This document shows positions 16,805 through 25,108 of a stretch of 64,000 bases of DNA, piece after piece (the first letter of the stretch is position 1; every line of letters starts with the position of its first letter). Position numbers and translations under genes: made by a program. The notes under the pieces are model-generated. The model was given only the letters and a program-made list of their open reading frames with translations. It made no database searches and had not been told where the DNA came from. The DNA comes from JABWBD01 sp040768665. Lineage in GTDB: Bacteria; Planctomycetota; Planctomycetia; Pirellulales; Thermoguttaceae. The stretch lies in NCBI GenBank assembly GCA_040768665.1, contig JAXGMN010000047.1, positions 42,590 through 106,589 on the forward strand, read 5' to 3'.

Positions 16805-19471
16805 ATGAAAATCGTGATGATGCTTTCGGCCGCGACTTTTGTTCTCGCCCTTTCGGCCAACGGCGCGGCGGAAAACGCCTCGAAGGCAGCCGGTTCGCCG
16901 CAAAAAGACTGGCCCCAGCTCGAAGAGATCGTCCTCGTTTTCAAGACGCACTTCGACATCGGCTACACCGACATGGCCGCTGCGGTGGTCCAGCGCTATC
17001 GGACCACGATGATCGACAGCGCGCTGGAGGTAGTGGACGACAGCCGCAGCCTGCCCAAGGAGCACCAGTTCGCGTGGACAATTCCCGGATGGCCGATGGC
17101 AAAAATCCTCGAGGACTGGGAAGGCCAGACGGCCGAGCGGAAGCAACGAGTCATGGACGCGTTCCGCAATGGGCGATTCGTCGTCCATGGACTGCCGTTT
17201 ACCACGCATACGGAGACGCTTTCGGAAGAAGATCTCGTTCGGGGATTGTCGTATTCGACGGAGCTCTGCCGCGCAGCCGGCCTGCCGCTGCCGCGCGACG
17301 CGAAAATGACGGACGTCCCCTGCCATAGCTGGATCATGCCGACCCTGCTCGCCCACGCGGGCATCGAATTTCTGCACGTCGGCACCAACAGCGGTTCGAG
17401 CGACCCGCGGCTTCCGCTGCTGCATTTCCGGGAAGGCCCGGATGGCTCCCGTGTGCTGACCATGCACGTCAACGGGTACGGAACCGGCTACCTGCCGCCG
17501 GAAGACTGGCCGTACAAGACCTGGCTCGGCCTGATCCACACGGGCGACAACCACGGCCCGCCGCGACCGGAGGAGGTCCGCCGTCTGTTGAGGGAAATCG
17601 GTGAGCGGCTGCCGGGAGTCAAGGTGCGCATCGGCCGGTTGTCCGATTTCGCCGATGCCATCCGCCAAAAGGAAAAACCGGGCGAAATTCCCGTCGTCCG
17701 CGGAGATACGCCGGACACCTGGATCCATGGGCCCATGTGCGATCCTCAGGGGCGGATTGCCGCGCGACGAACGCAGGCCAATCTCCCCGCCGCCCAGTTG
17801 CTCTCGGCGATGCTCGAAGCATGGGGCGTCGGCTCGCGCGATCCTGACGGGCCGGAAGCTCCCCGGCAGTCGGTGGCCGAGGCTTACGAGCAGAGCCTCC
17901 TGTACGGCGAGCATACGTGGGGCGCTTCGCTGGGCTGGGTGGGGCATGCGCTGCCCTGGGGCCCGGAGTGGCTGAAGCATCTGGACGAGCGGCACGCCCG
18001 CATGGTCGCCTCGTGGGACGAGCACAGGGCGTATGCGCATAATGCCTTTGAGATCAGCCGCTCATTGCTCGACGCCCAACTCGAGCGTCTCTCGCGATCG
18101 GTCGCCGGCGAGAACCCTCGAGCAGCCGTCTTCAACCCTTTGCCGTGGAAACGGAGTGGACTGGCACGAATCGACGGAGAAATCTGCTCGATCGACGACG
18201 TGCCGGCGCTCGGCTATCGCACGATCGTCGCCGGGGCGTCGAACCGGCAGGAAACGACGCGCTGCCTCCCGCAGCAGGAGTGCAAGGGGGAGGGCGTACT
18301 GGAGAACGCATTCTTCCGCGTCGTCTACGACCGGGCCATCGGAAGCATCACGTCGATCGTGGACAAGAAATCGCGCCGCCAACTTGTCCGGCCGGATTCA
18401 AAGGGGTTCGGCAGTTTTCTTTACGAGCGATTCAGCGCCGAACAGTGCGATCAATTCATGTGCGACTACAATCTGGTTTTTCCCAAATGGGTCACCACCC
18501 AGTTCACCAAGCCGGATCTGCCTCGCGACGTTCCGTATCGTGCAACGCGGCCAACTTCCGTTGCCCATATCATCGAACGAGAGCATCCCGATTACCGCGC
18601 CGCTGAATTCGTTTACGAGAACGACCCCGGTCTGCCATGCCGGAAGCTCCAATGGGAGATTCGGCTCTTCACAACGACGCCCGCCATCGATATCGCACTG
18701 GCAATCGACGGCAAGCGTCCGGATTCCTGGCCGGAGGCGGGCTGGATGGCCCTTCCGCTGAACATCGATCGGCCGAACTTCCGCCTGAGCCGGTTGGGCG
18801 GCATCGTCGACCCGGCCCAAGACATTATCCCCGGCAGCAATCGACATCTACTTTGGCTTCACCATGGCATGGCCGTTTTCGGCGATGACGACTACGGCGT
18901 CGGAATCTGCCCGATCGACGCGCCCGCCGTCAGCCTGGGCGAACCGGGCTGCTGGCGTTTCTCCTGGGATTATATCCCCAAAGAAGCCGATGTTTTCGTC
19001 AACCTCTTCAACAACCAGTGGACGACGAACTTCAGGCTCTGGAACGAGGGCGCGTGGCGTCAGACCGTTCGCCTTTGGACCTTCGACCGCTACGATCCGG
19101 AGTCTTCGCTGATCCGGCCGGCCCTGGAAACGCGATTTCCCATGATCGCCGTCTCCGTGCCCGGAGGGAAAGGAGGTGGGGCCTTGCCGCTTGCCAAGAA
19201 AGGACTCGAAGTCTCCTCGCAGAACGTTCTCGTCACCTCCTTCGGCATCGATCCCCAAACACGGAAATGGATGCTCAGGCTTTGGGAGCAGGCTGGAAAA
19301 GACGGCCCGTGCACCGTCGCTTTTCCCGAGGGCCTTACCGTCCGTACCGTGCAGCGATGTGATCTCCGCGGCCATCCAATCGGCGAGCGACTTCCCGTGG
19401 AAGACGGCCGTCTGCAAATCAACGTCGGCCGCTACGCACCTTCGAACTTCGAGCTGACACCGGAACGATAG
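16805..19471 (+). CDS. Secreted GH38-like alpha-mannosidase
   Basis: 888 residues with an N-terminal signal peptide. The block VFKTHFDIGYTD (His49, Asp51) matches the zinc-binding HxD of GH38 catalytic domains; a further FAWTIPGWPM block and an Asp/His-rich stretch follow, then the large beta-sandwich C-terminal domain that is typical of the family. GH38 enzymes cleave alpha-mannosides with a Zn2+ cofactor. AAGGAG lies eight bases before the ATG. The annotation as mannosidase is by family; planctomycete members are often uncharacterised and could act on other sugars. Confidence 0.85.
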   Translation: MKIVMMLSAATFVLALSANGAAENASKAAGSPQKDWPQLEEIVLVFKTHFDIGYTDMAAAVVQRYRTTMIDSALEVVDDSRSLPKEHQFAWTIPGWPMAKILEDWEGQTAERKQRVMDAFRNGRFVVHGLPFTTHTETLSEEDLVRGLSYSTELCRAAGLPLPRDAKMTDVPCHSWIMPTLLAHAGIEFLHVGTNSGSSDPRLPLLHFREGPDGSRVLTMHVNGYGTGYLPPEDWPYKTWLGLIHTGDNHGPPRPEEVRRLLREIGERLPGVKVRIGRLSDFADAIRQKEKPGEIPVVRGDTPDTWIHGPMCDPQGRIAARRTQANLPAAQLLSAMLEAWGVGSRDPDGPEAPRQSVAEAYEQSLLYGEHTWGASLGWVGHALPWGPEWLKHLDERHARMVASWDEHRAYAHNAFEISRSLLDAQLERLSRSVAGENPRAAVFNPLPWKRSGLARIDGEICSIDDVPALGYRTIVAGASNRQETTRCLPQQECKGEGVLENAFFRVVYDRAIGSITSIVDKKSRRQLVRPDSKGFGSFLYERFSAEQCDQFMCDYNLVFPKWVTTQFTKPDLPRDVPYRATRPTSVAHIIEREHPDYRAAEFVYENDPGLPCRKLQWEIRLFTTTPAIDIALAIDGKRPDSWPEAGWMALPLNIDRPNFRLSRLGGIVDPAQDIIPGSNRHLLWLHHGMAVFGDDDYGVGICPIDAPAVSLGEPGCWRFSWDYIPKEADVFVNLFNNQWTTNFRLWNEGAWRQTVRLWTFDRYDPESSLIRPALETRFPMIAVSVPGGKGGGALPLAKKGLEVSSQNVLVTSFGIDPQTRKWMLRLWEQAGKDGPCTVAFPEGLTVRTVQRCDLRGHPIGERLPVEDGRLQINVGRYAPSNFELTPER

Positions 19472-19732
19472 ACAGATCGGTTTGCCCCCGGCGTGGCTTG
19501 GCAGGTGCGTCGGGCGGCTTTTCTGTGCGCAGCCCCTCTGTCTTGGGCGGTCAGGTCGCGAGTCGTAGGGTGGCGGCATCGCTTGCCAGGCTGGCAGCAG
19601 AATCGCTCTGCTGGGCCCCAGTCAGGAGCTTTCCAATGAGGCTCTGCTGGATAACCGCCGGGTTGCTGGCCAGCGGGGGATCGGCGGGACGGACAGGTTA
19701 AGAGATCGCGACATCAGTTGGCAACGAACAGC

Positions 19733-19778
19733 GCAGAAAAGAAGCGCCCCTAGCCCAATCACTTAGGCCAGGGACGCT
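19733..19778 (-). terminator. Rho-independent terminator after the Ro60 gene
   Basis: On the minus strand a strong hairpin (AGCGTCCCTGGCC with GGGCTAGGGGCGCT) is followed by TCTTTTCT, seven bases after the stop of the Ro60 gene. It marks the end of the leftward tRNA-array transcription unit. The rest of 19472-19784 has no gene that I can support. Confidence 0.8.
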
Positions 19779-19784
19779 CTGCGG

Positions 19785-21425
<1,641 letters not shown>

Positions 21426-21447
21426 CGTGACCTCCTCTCGAAATGAT

Positions 21448-21467
21448 CCGACGAAGGGTGGGCAGAG
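21448..21467 (+). repeat. Spacer repeat R0 (partial)
   Basis: Only the right-hand part of the spacer family, reading CCGACGAAGGGTGGGCAGAG on the plus strand. It lies between unit h and the Ro60 ribosome site, so Ro60 mRNA would begin right after the last spacer. Confidence 0.7.
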
Positions 21468-21520
21468 TCGCCGTACCTCGCGGTACTGGGAAGCTCCCGC
21501 TTCCCCGGCTAACGTGGTGG
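21468..21520 (-). ncRNA. Unit h: short insert with two perfect hairpins between spacers R1 and R0
   Basis: Minus-strand insert of about 53 bases that contains the hairpins GGGAAGC-GGGA-GCTTCCC and GTACC-GCGA-GGTAC, both with GNRA-type or purine loops. It has no tRNA features. Its placement between two spacer repeats makes it the last unit of the chain. Function unknown. Confidence 0.5.
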
Positions 21521-21582
21521 ATGTACTCCGCACCGGCAGTCGGATCGATGTTTCGGCACTCGACGAGGTATTCGAGCAGAGT
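21521..21582 (+). repeat. Spacer repeat R1
   Basis: Plus-strand spacer starting ATGTACTCCG, then CCGGCAGTCG, ending CGACGAGG..GCAGAG. The ends CTCTGC and GCGGAG (minus strand) pair, and GTCG pairs with CGAC inside. Confidence 0.8.
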
Positions 21583-21671
21583 GATTCCCCGCGGGCCGCT
21601 CACGAGCAACTCACAGGGGCCGGTCCCATTCGTGGAAGAGGGGGCCGGGCGGGATTCGAACCTGCTTGTCC
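21583..21671 (-). ncRNA. Unit c: degenerate permuted tRNA-like unit
   Basis: On the minus strand it begins with a T-arm (GCAGG-TTCGAAT-CCCGC) and acceptor CGGCCCC, then a linker, then a candidate 5' acceptor GGGACCG that pairs with CGGCCCC at 6 of 7 positions. So it shares the 3'-half-first order of units a and b, but no anticodon arm is visible and the 5' part does not make a normal D-arm. Probably a decayed or non-tRNA member. Confidence 0.5.
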
Positions 21672-21736
21672 ATGTACTCCGCTTGGGCAGTCGAGTGTAT
21701 ATCAAATCCTGACGAAGTTGTGATCCAGAGACGTTA
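21672..21736 (+). repeat. Spacer repeat R2
   Basis: Spacer between permuted unit b and unit c: ATGTACTCCGC, GGGCAGTCG, GACGAAGTTGTG and CCAGAG in that order on the plus strand. Confidence 0.85.
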
Positions 21737-21824
21737 CGGCGGCTTTTCCAGTTGGCCTATCGCGTCACCGAAAAACACGGTGGCGCGAGCGGGATTCGAA
21801 CCCGCAATCTCCGGCTTCTGAGGC
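21737..21824 (-). tRNA. Unit b: circularly permuted tRNA gene, anticodon CAG (Leu codon CUG)
   Basis: Read on the minus strand, the 3' half comes first (21824-21781: loop CTCAGAA, stem GCCGG, variable loop AGATT, T-arm GCGGG-TTCGAAT-CCCGC, acceptor TCGCGCC, A73), then a 14-base linker, then the 5' half (21766-21737: acceptor GACGCGA, TA, D-arm GGCC..AGCC, and the first three bases CCG of the anticodon stem). Joining the end of the 5' half to the start of the 3' half gives a 74-base tRNA with anticodon stem CCGGC/GCCGG and acceptor pairs at 6 of 7 positions. Class I variable loop, unlike normal Leu tRNA. A direct, unpermuted reading with the neighbouring halves does not fold. Confidence 0.85.
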
Positions 21825-21893
21825 ATGTACTCCGAATCGGCAGTCAGGATGTCTTCAAATCAAATGACCGACGAGGTTGTGACCAGAGGCTTA
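21825..21893 (+). repeat. Spacer repeat R3
   Basis: 69-base spacer between units a and b with the full set of conserved blocks: ATGTACTCCG, TCGGCAGTCA, CCGACGAGGTTGTGACCAGAG. On the minus strand its two ends, CTCTGG and CGGAG, can pair to bring the flanking tRNA halves together. Confidence 0.88.
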
Positions 21894-21977
21894 CGCTGCT
21901 CTCCCATTTGAGCTACGTCTCCGACAAAGCAAGTGGAGACGGTGGGACTCGAACCCACAACCCGCGGATTTCAAATC
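21894..21977 (-). tRNA. Unit a: circularly permuted tRNA gene, anticodon TGA (Ser codon UCA)
   Basis: Minus strand order is 3' half (21977-21934: loop TTTGAAA, stem TCCGC, variable loop GGGTT, T-arm GTGGG-TTCGAGT-CCCAC, acceptor CGTCTCC, A73), 11-base linker, 5' half (21922-21894: acceptor GGAGACG, TA, D-arm GCTC..GAGC, A26, then GCG). Joined end to start it gives a perfect 73-base tRNA: acceptor 7/7 pairs, anticodon stem GCGGA/TCCGC. The junction lies three bases into the anticodon stem, exactly as in unit b, and the sequence after the 5' half begins TAA in both. The variable loop is short (class I) although the anticodon is a serine one. Confidence 0.88.
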
Positions 21978-22033
21978 ATGTACTCCAATCGGCAGTCGGT
22001 CATGTTTCAGTGGCGACGAAGTTGTGGTCAGAG
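21978..22033 (+). repeat. Spacer repeat R4
   Basis: ATGTACTCC, TCGGCAGTCG, CGACGAAGTTGTGGTCAGAG in order; sits upstream (minus sense) of permuted unit a. Confidence 0.85.
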
Positions 22034-22100
22034 GTCGGATCGCCAATCGAGCCCGCCCCGTGTGTTCCAGGTCCAAGTCGGGACGATGAGCATCGAACTC
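22034..22100 (-). ncRNA. Unit d: permuted tRNA-like unit lacking an anticodon arm
   Basis: On the minus strand a T-arm-like hairpin ATGAG-TTCGATG-CTCAT is followed by CGTCCCG, a linker of about 17 bases and CGGGGCG, which pairs with CGTCCCG over 7 positions. Only a poor D-arm and no anticodon arm remain. Same 3'-half-first order as units a and b. Confidence 0.5.
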
Positions 22101-22159
22101 ATTCACTCCAAACCGGCAGTCGCCGTTGTATTCAATGCCCAACGAAGGGTTGCCAAGAG
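22101..22159 (+). repeat. Spacer repeat R5
   Basis: Diverged spacer: ATTCACTCC, CCGGCAGTCG, CAACGAAGGGTTGCCAAGAG. On the minus strand GGCA pairs with TGCC near its ends. Confidence 0.8.
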
Positions 22160-22284
22160 GTGCTTTCGCTACGGCCGTCCGTATCGGCAACCAGGTCGCC
22201 GATTGTTGACCGGCCCCTTCGTCTCGGAGAGACTCCAGCGCCACTGGCTAGCCGGTCGCCCGGCATCACTACCTTAGGACCGTC
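22160..22284 (-). ncRNA. Unit e: 23S rRNA-like (H69-H71) structured insert
   Basis: A 125-base minus-strand insert between spacers R6 and R5. It begins GACGGTCCTAAGGTAG, of which the 15 bases ACGGTCCTAAGGTAG match the universally conserved 23S rRNA segment just after helix 69, and ends with ACGGCCGTA, matching the 5' side of helix 69. Joined end to start, as for the permuted tRNAs, GGCCGT and ACGGTC would re-form the helix 69 stem. Inside are hairpins GCCGG-GCGA-CCGGC and GTCTC-TCC-GAGAC, the latter resembling another conserved 23S hairpin. Whether it is a decoy, patch or pseudogene is unknown. Confidence 0.55.
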
Positions 22285-22353
22285 ATGTACTCCCAGCAGG
22301 CAGTTGGGCAGTGTGGTTCAGTTGTCAAAAGCCCAACGAAGGGTAGTCGAGAC
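22285..22353 (+). repeat. Spacer repeat R6
   Basis: Contains the best internal stem of the family: GTTGGGC and GCCCAAC, perfectly complementary, with ATGTACTCCC before and GAAGGGTAGTCGAGAC after. Confidence 0.85.
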
Positions 22354-22384
22354 GGAGCTATCGCTCCAGCTCCATTAGCTGGTG
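22354..22384 (-). ncRNA. Unit f: 31-base hairpin insert
   Basis: Minus-strand insert between R7 and R6 with stem CCAGC/GCTGG and a seven-base loop TAATGGA, followed by AGCGATAGCTCC. The size equals an anticodon arm but the loop lacks U33, so no anticodon is assigned. Confidence 0.4.
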
Positions 22385-22447
22385 ATGTAATCCCGACAGG
22401 CAGTTGGGCAGTATTATTAGACCATCCAGCGAAGGAATGGTTCGGAC
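22385..22447 (+). repeat. Spacer repeat R7
   Basis: ATGTAATCCC, CAGGCAGTTGGGC, CAGCGAAGGAATGGTTCGGAC; a diverged copy of the spacer family. Confidence 0.78.
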
Positions 22448-22468
22448 GTTGGGCTTCTTAACAGGAAG
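22448..22468 (-). ncRNA. Unit g: 21-base insert with an Asn-type anticodon arm
   Basis: Minus-strand insert whose core is CTTC-CTGTTAA-GAAG. The seven-base loop CTGTTAA is identical to the anticodon loop of both tRNA-Asn(GTT) genes in the array. There is nothing else of a tRNA. Confidence 0.4.
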
Positions 22469-22499
22469 ATGTAGTCTGAACCGGCAGTTGGACGGCCAG
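22469..22499 (+). repeat. Spacer repeat R8 (short)
   Basis: Short first copy directly abutting the 3' end of tRNA-Cys: ATGTAGTCTG, CCGGCAGTTGG, GGCCAGA. TCTG and CAGA at its ends pair. Confidence 0.72.
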
Positions 22500-22570
22500 A
22501 GGTGCTGACAGGAATCGAACCTGCTTCTACCGGGTTGCAGCCGGTTGCCTGGCCATCTGGCTCCAGCACC
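22500..22570 (-). tRNA. tRNA-Cys(GCA)
   Basis: Intact: acceptor GGTGCTG/CAGCACC, D-arm, anticodon stem ACCGG/CCGGT around CTGCAAC, T-arm CAGGTTCGATTCCTG, U73 as expected for Cys. It lies eight bases downstream of the group II intron 3' end. Confidence 0.92.
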
Positions 22571-22578
22571 ATCAAGTT

Positions 22579-24901
22579 GTCGGGTAAGGGAGCGGCGTTG
22601 CCGCCGCTCCCTCCCCTAAGAACCGTGCGTGCAAGTTTCCCCGCACACGGCTCAAGTAATTGACAATTGCTTTCATTGGGTGGTTCGTGTTCGGTGGGCA
22701 GCCAAACGGCAGCCCGCGTGAACGAGTCTCAAATCGGCCGGTCGAGTTCCACCAGGCTGACGGGTCGGAATCGCTCGTTGCTCAAGCAGCTCCTCGCCGT
22801 TCAGCAAGTGGTCTCGGCAAATCGGGCATACCCCATCCTGTTGCCTGGCGACCGCCGCCCGGAAGCGAGAGAGGACGTTGGCGGTTTCCCGCTGTTTCCT
22901 CTGATCCCAATACTCCGAGAGTTCGGGATCGTCCCAGGAGGCGAATCGCTTCACCAGGATGTGACGCTTGATGGGGAACCACGAGAAGCGAAGCATGTAG
23001 AAATCCGGTTTCCCGAACACCCATGTATTCCCTCGCCGATAGTTACCCCAGTAGCGTTTACGTTTCCATCCCCACGACTTCCGTGGATGCTGCCACGCTA
23101 CCCATTGCTGTTGTAGCGAGAAAAGGCTTCCATCCAGGTTGCCGAAAACTTGGGATGAGACCCCGATGCGGAAGTAGTTGGCCCATCCGCGAATGATTGG
23201 GTTCACCATGCTGATGAGTCCATCAACACTGAAACCCCGTCGATCACGAAAGGCCTCCTTCAACTTCCGCCGTATCGTTTCCACGGATTTGCGGCTCGGT
23301 TTGATAAGCAGTCGGTATCCACTCTTGGAGTCCGTGACCTTGTACTGCCTGACGTTAAAGCCCAGGAAGTCGAAACCTTCGTCGAGATTCACGATCCGGG
23401 TCTTCTCGGGTGAGAAGGTCAATCCCCGTTCCTTGAACCACGCTTCTAGCGTCTGCCTGGCCTGTTCGGCCTCTTCCTGAGTGTGGCAGAACACCACAAA
23501 GTCGTCTGCGTATCGCACCAAGCCTACGGATTGCGGGTGAAGCTCAGTCGGGTACGCCCGATTCTTGCGAACCAAGTAGCGAACCCCCAGGGCTTCCTCC
23601 ATTCCGTGGAATGCGATGTTGGCTAACAAGGGACTAATCACGCCACCTTGCGGTGTGCCGCTTCTGGTGTCGTGAAAGACGCCTTCTTCCATGTAGCCCG
23701 CCTTCAGCCATGCTCGGATCATCTCCCTCGCGGGAAAGTTGCCGATCAGGTTAAGCAGCTTCTCATGGTCGATGTTGTCAAAGGCCCCTTTGATGTCGGC
23801 ATCCAGAACCCAGCGCCTGTTCCCCTTAGCGGAGGCCAGATTGAAGATTCTTTCAACCGCATCATGGCAGCCACGTCCCGGCCGGAACCCATAACTGCTG
23901 TCCTCGAACTTCGCTTCCCAGTACGGCTCAAGAGCATTCTTGACCACGGCCTGGAGCGCGCGATCGACGACAACCGGAATTCCGAGGGGGCGAAGCTTGC
24001 CGTTAGCCTTCGGGATGTACACTCGACGTGCGGGCAGTGGCTTCCACAACTCGCTATCCGCGAGCTGGTCCACCAATTGCCCCCTAGCCTCGGAGGTGGT
24101 GACCGTTTGCCGGTCTACCCCCGCCGTGCTTTTCCCCTGGTTGATCTGCGTCACCCTGCGAACCGAGAGAGCCCGGTTCTCATGCGAGCGAAGCATGATC
24201 CTTTGCAGGGTACGAACCTTCTTGAGATCACCTTCCTTTGTAGCTCGGAAGATCGCCTGCCGAAGTTGGCGAACGTACACCATGACCGGTTCCCAATCAA
24301 TGGAATCCCAATCACAAGGCGTGCGTGCTGGGCTTACGGTTTCCTTTTCGCCCATCCTTGTCGCTTCCTTCACAAACGCCTTCGGTCAATTACCAGTCGG
24401 AAGTCAGCGCCCTTTCGGGCTGGGCACAGGCCCTATCCAGCCGGTTATGGATTCCCGTTGCCTTTCGGCTGCTGGCTTTCGCTTGCTCCGACATCCCATA
24501 CCCCCTGAGGATTTCCGCTTCACTTGCGATCCGCCTACCGGGCCGCGACGAGCGGCTCGGACCTCATGGGGCTTACCACGTTCCGCAATAGTAGGAGATG
24601 CGATTGGTTTAGGCGTCCTCTCTGTCGCGTGAGCATCGGGTATCCGCGTCCGCACCGAGGAACTTGCGGTTTCCTGCTCAAAGCCTTGGGTATCAGCCGA
24701 TTAGCCCAAGTTCTCCTTAACGCAACTTCAGCCAAGGATTCACTCTCGTTCGCCATGCCAACCTTTCCCTCGCCCTGACGCTCCATTCGGCTTGGGGCAG
24801 CCATTAGGCTTCTGCCTTGTGCTCTCATACCCTGCCGTTACCAGCAGCGCATGCAAGGCACGGGAACAGATGGGATACTCATCCGTCGTCTATCGACGCA
24901 C
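22579..24901 (-). mobile_element. Complete group II intron inserted in the tRNA array
   Basis: The minus-strand 5' end reads GTGCGTCGATAG, the consensus group II start. A recognisable domain V lies at about 22620-22653 (GAGCCGTGTGCG..GAAA..CGCACGGTTC), followed by a long domain VI-like hairpin (GGGAGCGGCGGCAACGCCGC) and the end ACCCGAC. The intron-encoded reverse transcriptase occupies the middle. The insertion is between tRNA-Arg(GCG) upstream and tRNA-Cys downstream, so both flanking tRNA genes remain intact and splicing would restore a continuous array transcript. The exact 3' end could shift by a few bases. Confidence 0.85.
22673..24355 (-). CDS. ltrA: Group II intron reverse transcriptase/maturase
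   Basis: The 560-residue multifunctional protein helps its host intron splice and retrohome. The reverse transcriptase catalytic YADD is in VGLVRYADDFVVF, with PQGGVISPLLANI and GFRPGRGCHDAV blocks before it. A maturase (X) domain follows with RGWANYFRIG and WVAWQHPRKSWGWKRKRYW. The C terminus has CPICRDHLLNGEE and LRLVHAGC, an HNH-like nuclease whose central HH is replaced (EQRAIPTRQPGG), so second-strand cleavage may be impaired. The ATG at 24355 follows AAGGAAG; an in-frame GTG six codons upstream is an alternative. Confidence 0.93.
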   Translation of the reverse strand: MGEKETVSPARTPCDWDSIDWEPVMVYVRQLRQAIFRATKEGDLKKVRTLQRIMLRSHENRALSVRRVTQINQGKSTAGVDRQTVTTSEARGQLVDQLADSELWKPLPARRVYIPKANGKLRPLGIPVVVDRALQAVVKNALEPYWEAKFEDSSYGFRPGRGCHDAVERIFNLASAKGNRRWVLDADIKGAFDNIDHEKLLNLIGNFPAREMIRAWLKAGYMEEGVFHDTRSGTPQGGVISPLLANIAFHGMEEALGVRYLVRKNRAYPTELHPQSVGLVRYADDFVVFCHTQEEAEQARQTLEAWFKERGLTFSPEKTRIVNLDEGFDFLGFNVRQYKVTDSKSGYRLLIKPSRKSVETIRRKLKEAFRDRRGFSVDGLISMVNPIIRGWANYFRIGVSSQVFGNLDGSLFSLQQQWVAWQHPRKSWGWKRKRYWGNYRRGNTWVFGKPDFYMLRFSWFPIKRHILVKRFASWDDPELSEYWDQRKQRETANVLSRFRAAVARQQDGVCPICRDHLLNGEELLEQRAIPTRQPGGTRPADLRLVHAGCRLAAHRTRTTQ

Positions 24902-24925
24902 TCCTTTCTTGCAGCATCGTGTCGC

Positions 24926-25000
24926 ACTCCTCGCCAGGAGTCGAACCTGGTCCTCGACCTTCGCAGGGTCGCGTGCAAGATTCCGCCACACTCCGAGGAC
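24926..25000 (-). tRNA. tRNA-Arg(GCG)
   Basis: Anticodon stem CGACC/GGTCG with loop CTGCGAA; T-arm CCAGG-TTCGACT-CCTGG; acceptor 6 of 7 pairs (first pair G-G). Reads Arg codon CGC, normally served by an ACG (inosine) tRNA such as the one at 13309, so it is redundant for translation. Confidence 0.82.
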
Positions 25001-25005
25001 ATCAG

Positions 25006-25077
25006 CGCTCCATCGAGGAGTCGAACCTCGTCTGACAGATTCGAAATCTGTCGTGCTATCCGTTACACTTGCAGGGC
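25006..25077 (-). tRNA. tRNA-Arg(TCG)
   Basis: Anticodon stem ACAGA/TCTGT with loop TTTCGAA, perfect T-arm CGAGG/CCTCG. The acceptor GCCCTGC/ATGGAGC has two mismatches and two wobbles, so it is weak although the anticodon arm is perfect. Confidence 0.75.
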
Positions 25078-25108
25078 AACGGGGCCAGCCGACAGCCGGT
25101 CCCTATCA

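Noticed and set aside
22285..22447. Integron attC sites, because GTTGGGC and GCCCAAC match the attC core boxes
   Set aside because: The boxes face each other in the wrong way within each spacer, other spacers do not keep the consensus, and there is no integrase gene nearby.
21448..22499. CRISPR array
   Set aside because: Repeats are diverged, of unequal length and themselves structured, with units of 21-125 bases that include tRNA halves; no cas gene is present.
23648..24508. Plus-strand gene inside the group II intron
   Set aside because: Antisense shadow of the reverse transcriptase, whose motifs are unambiguous.
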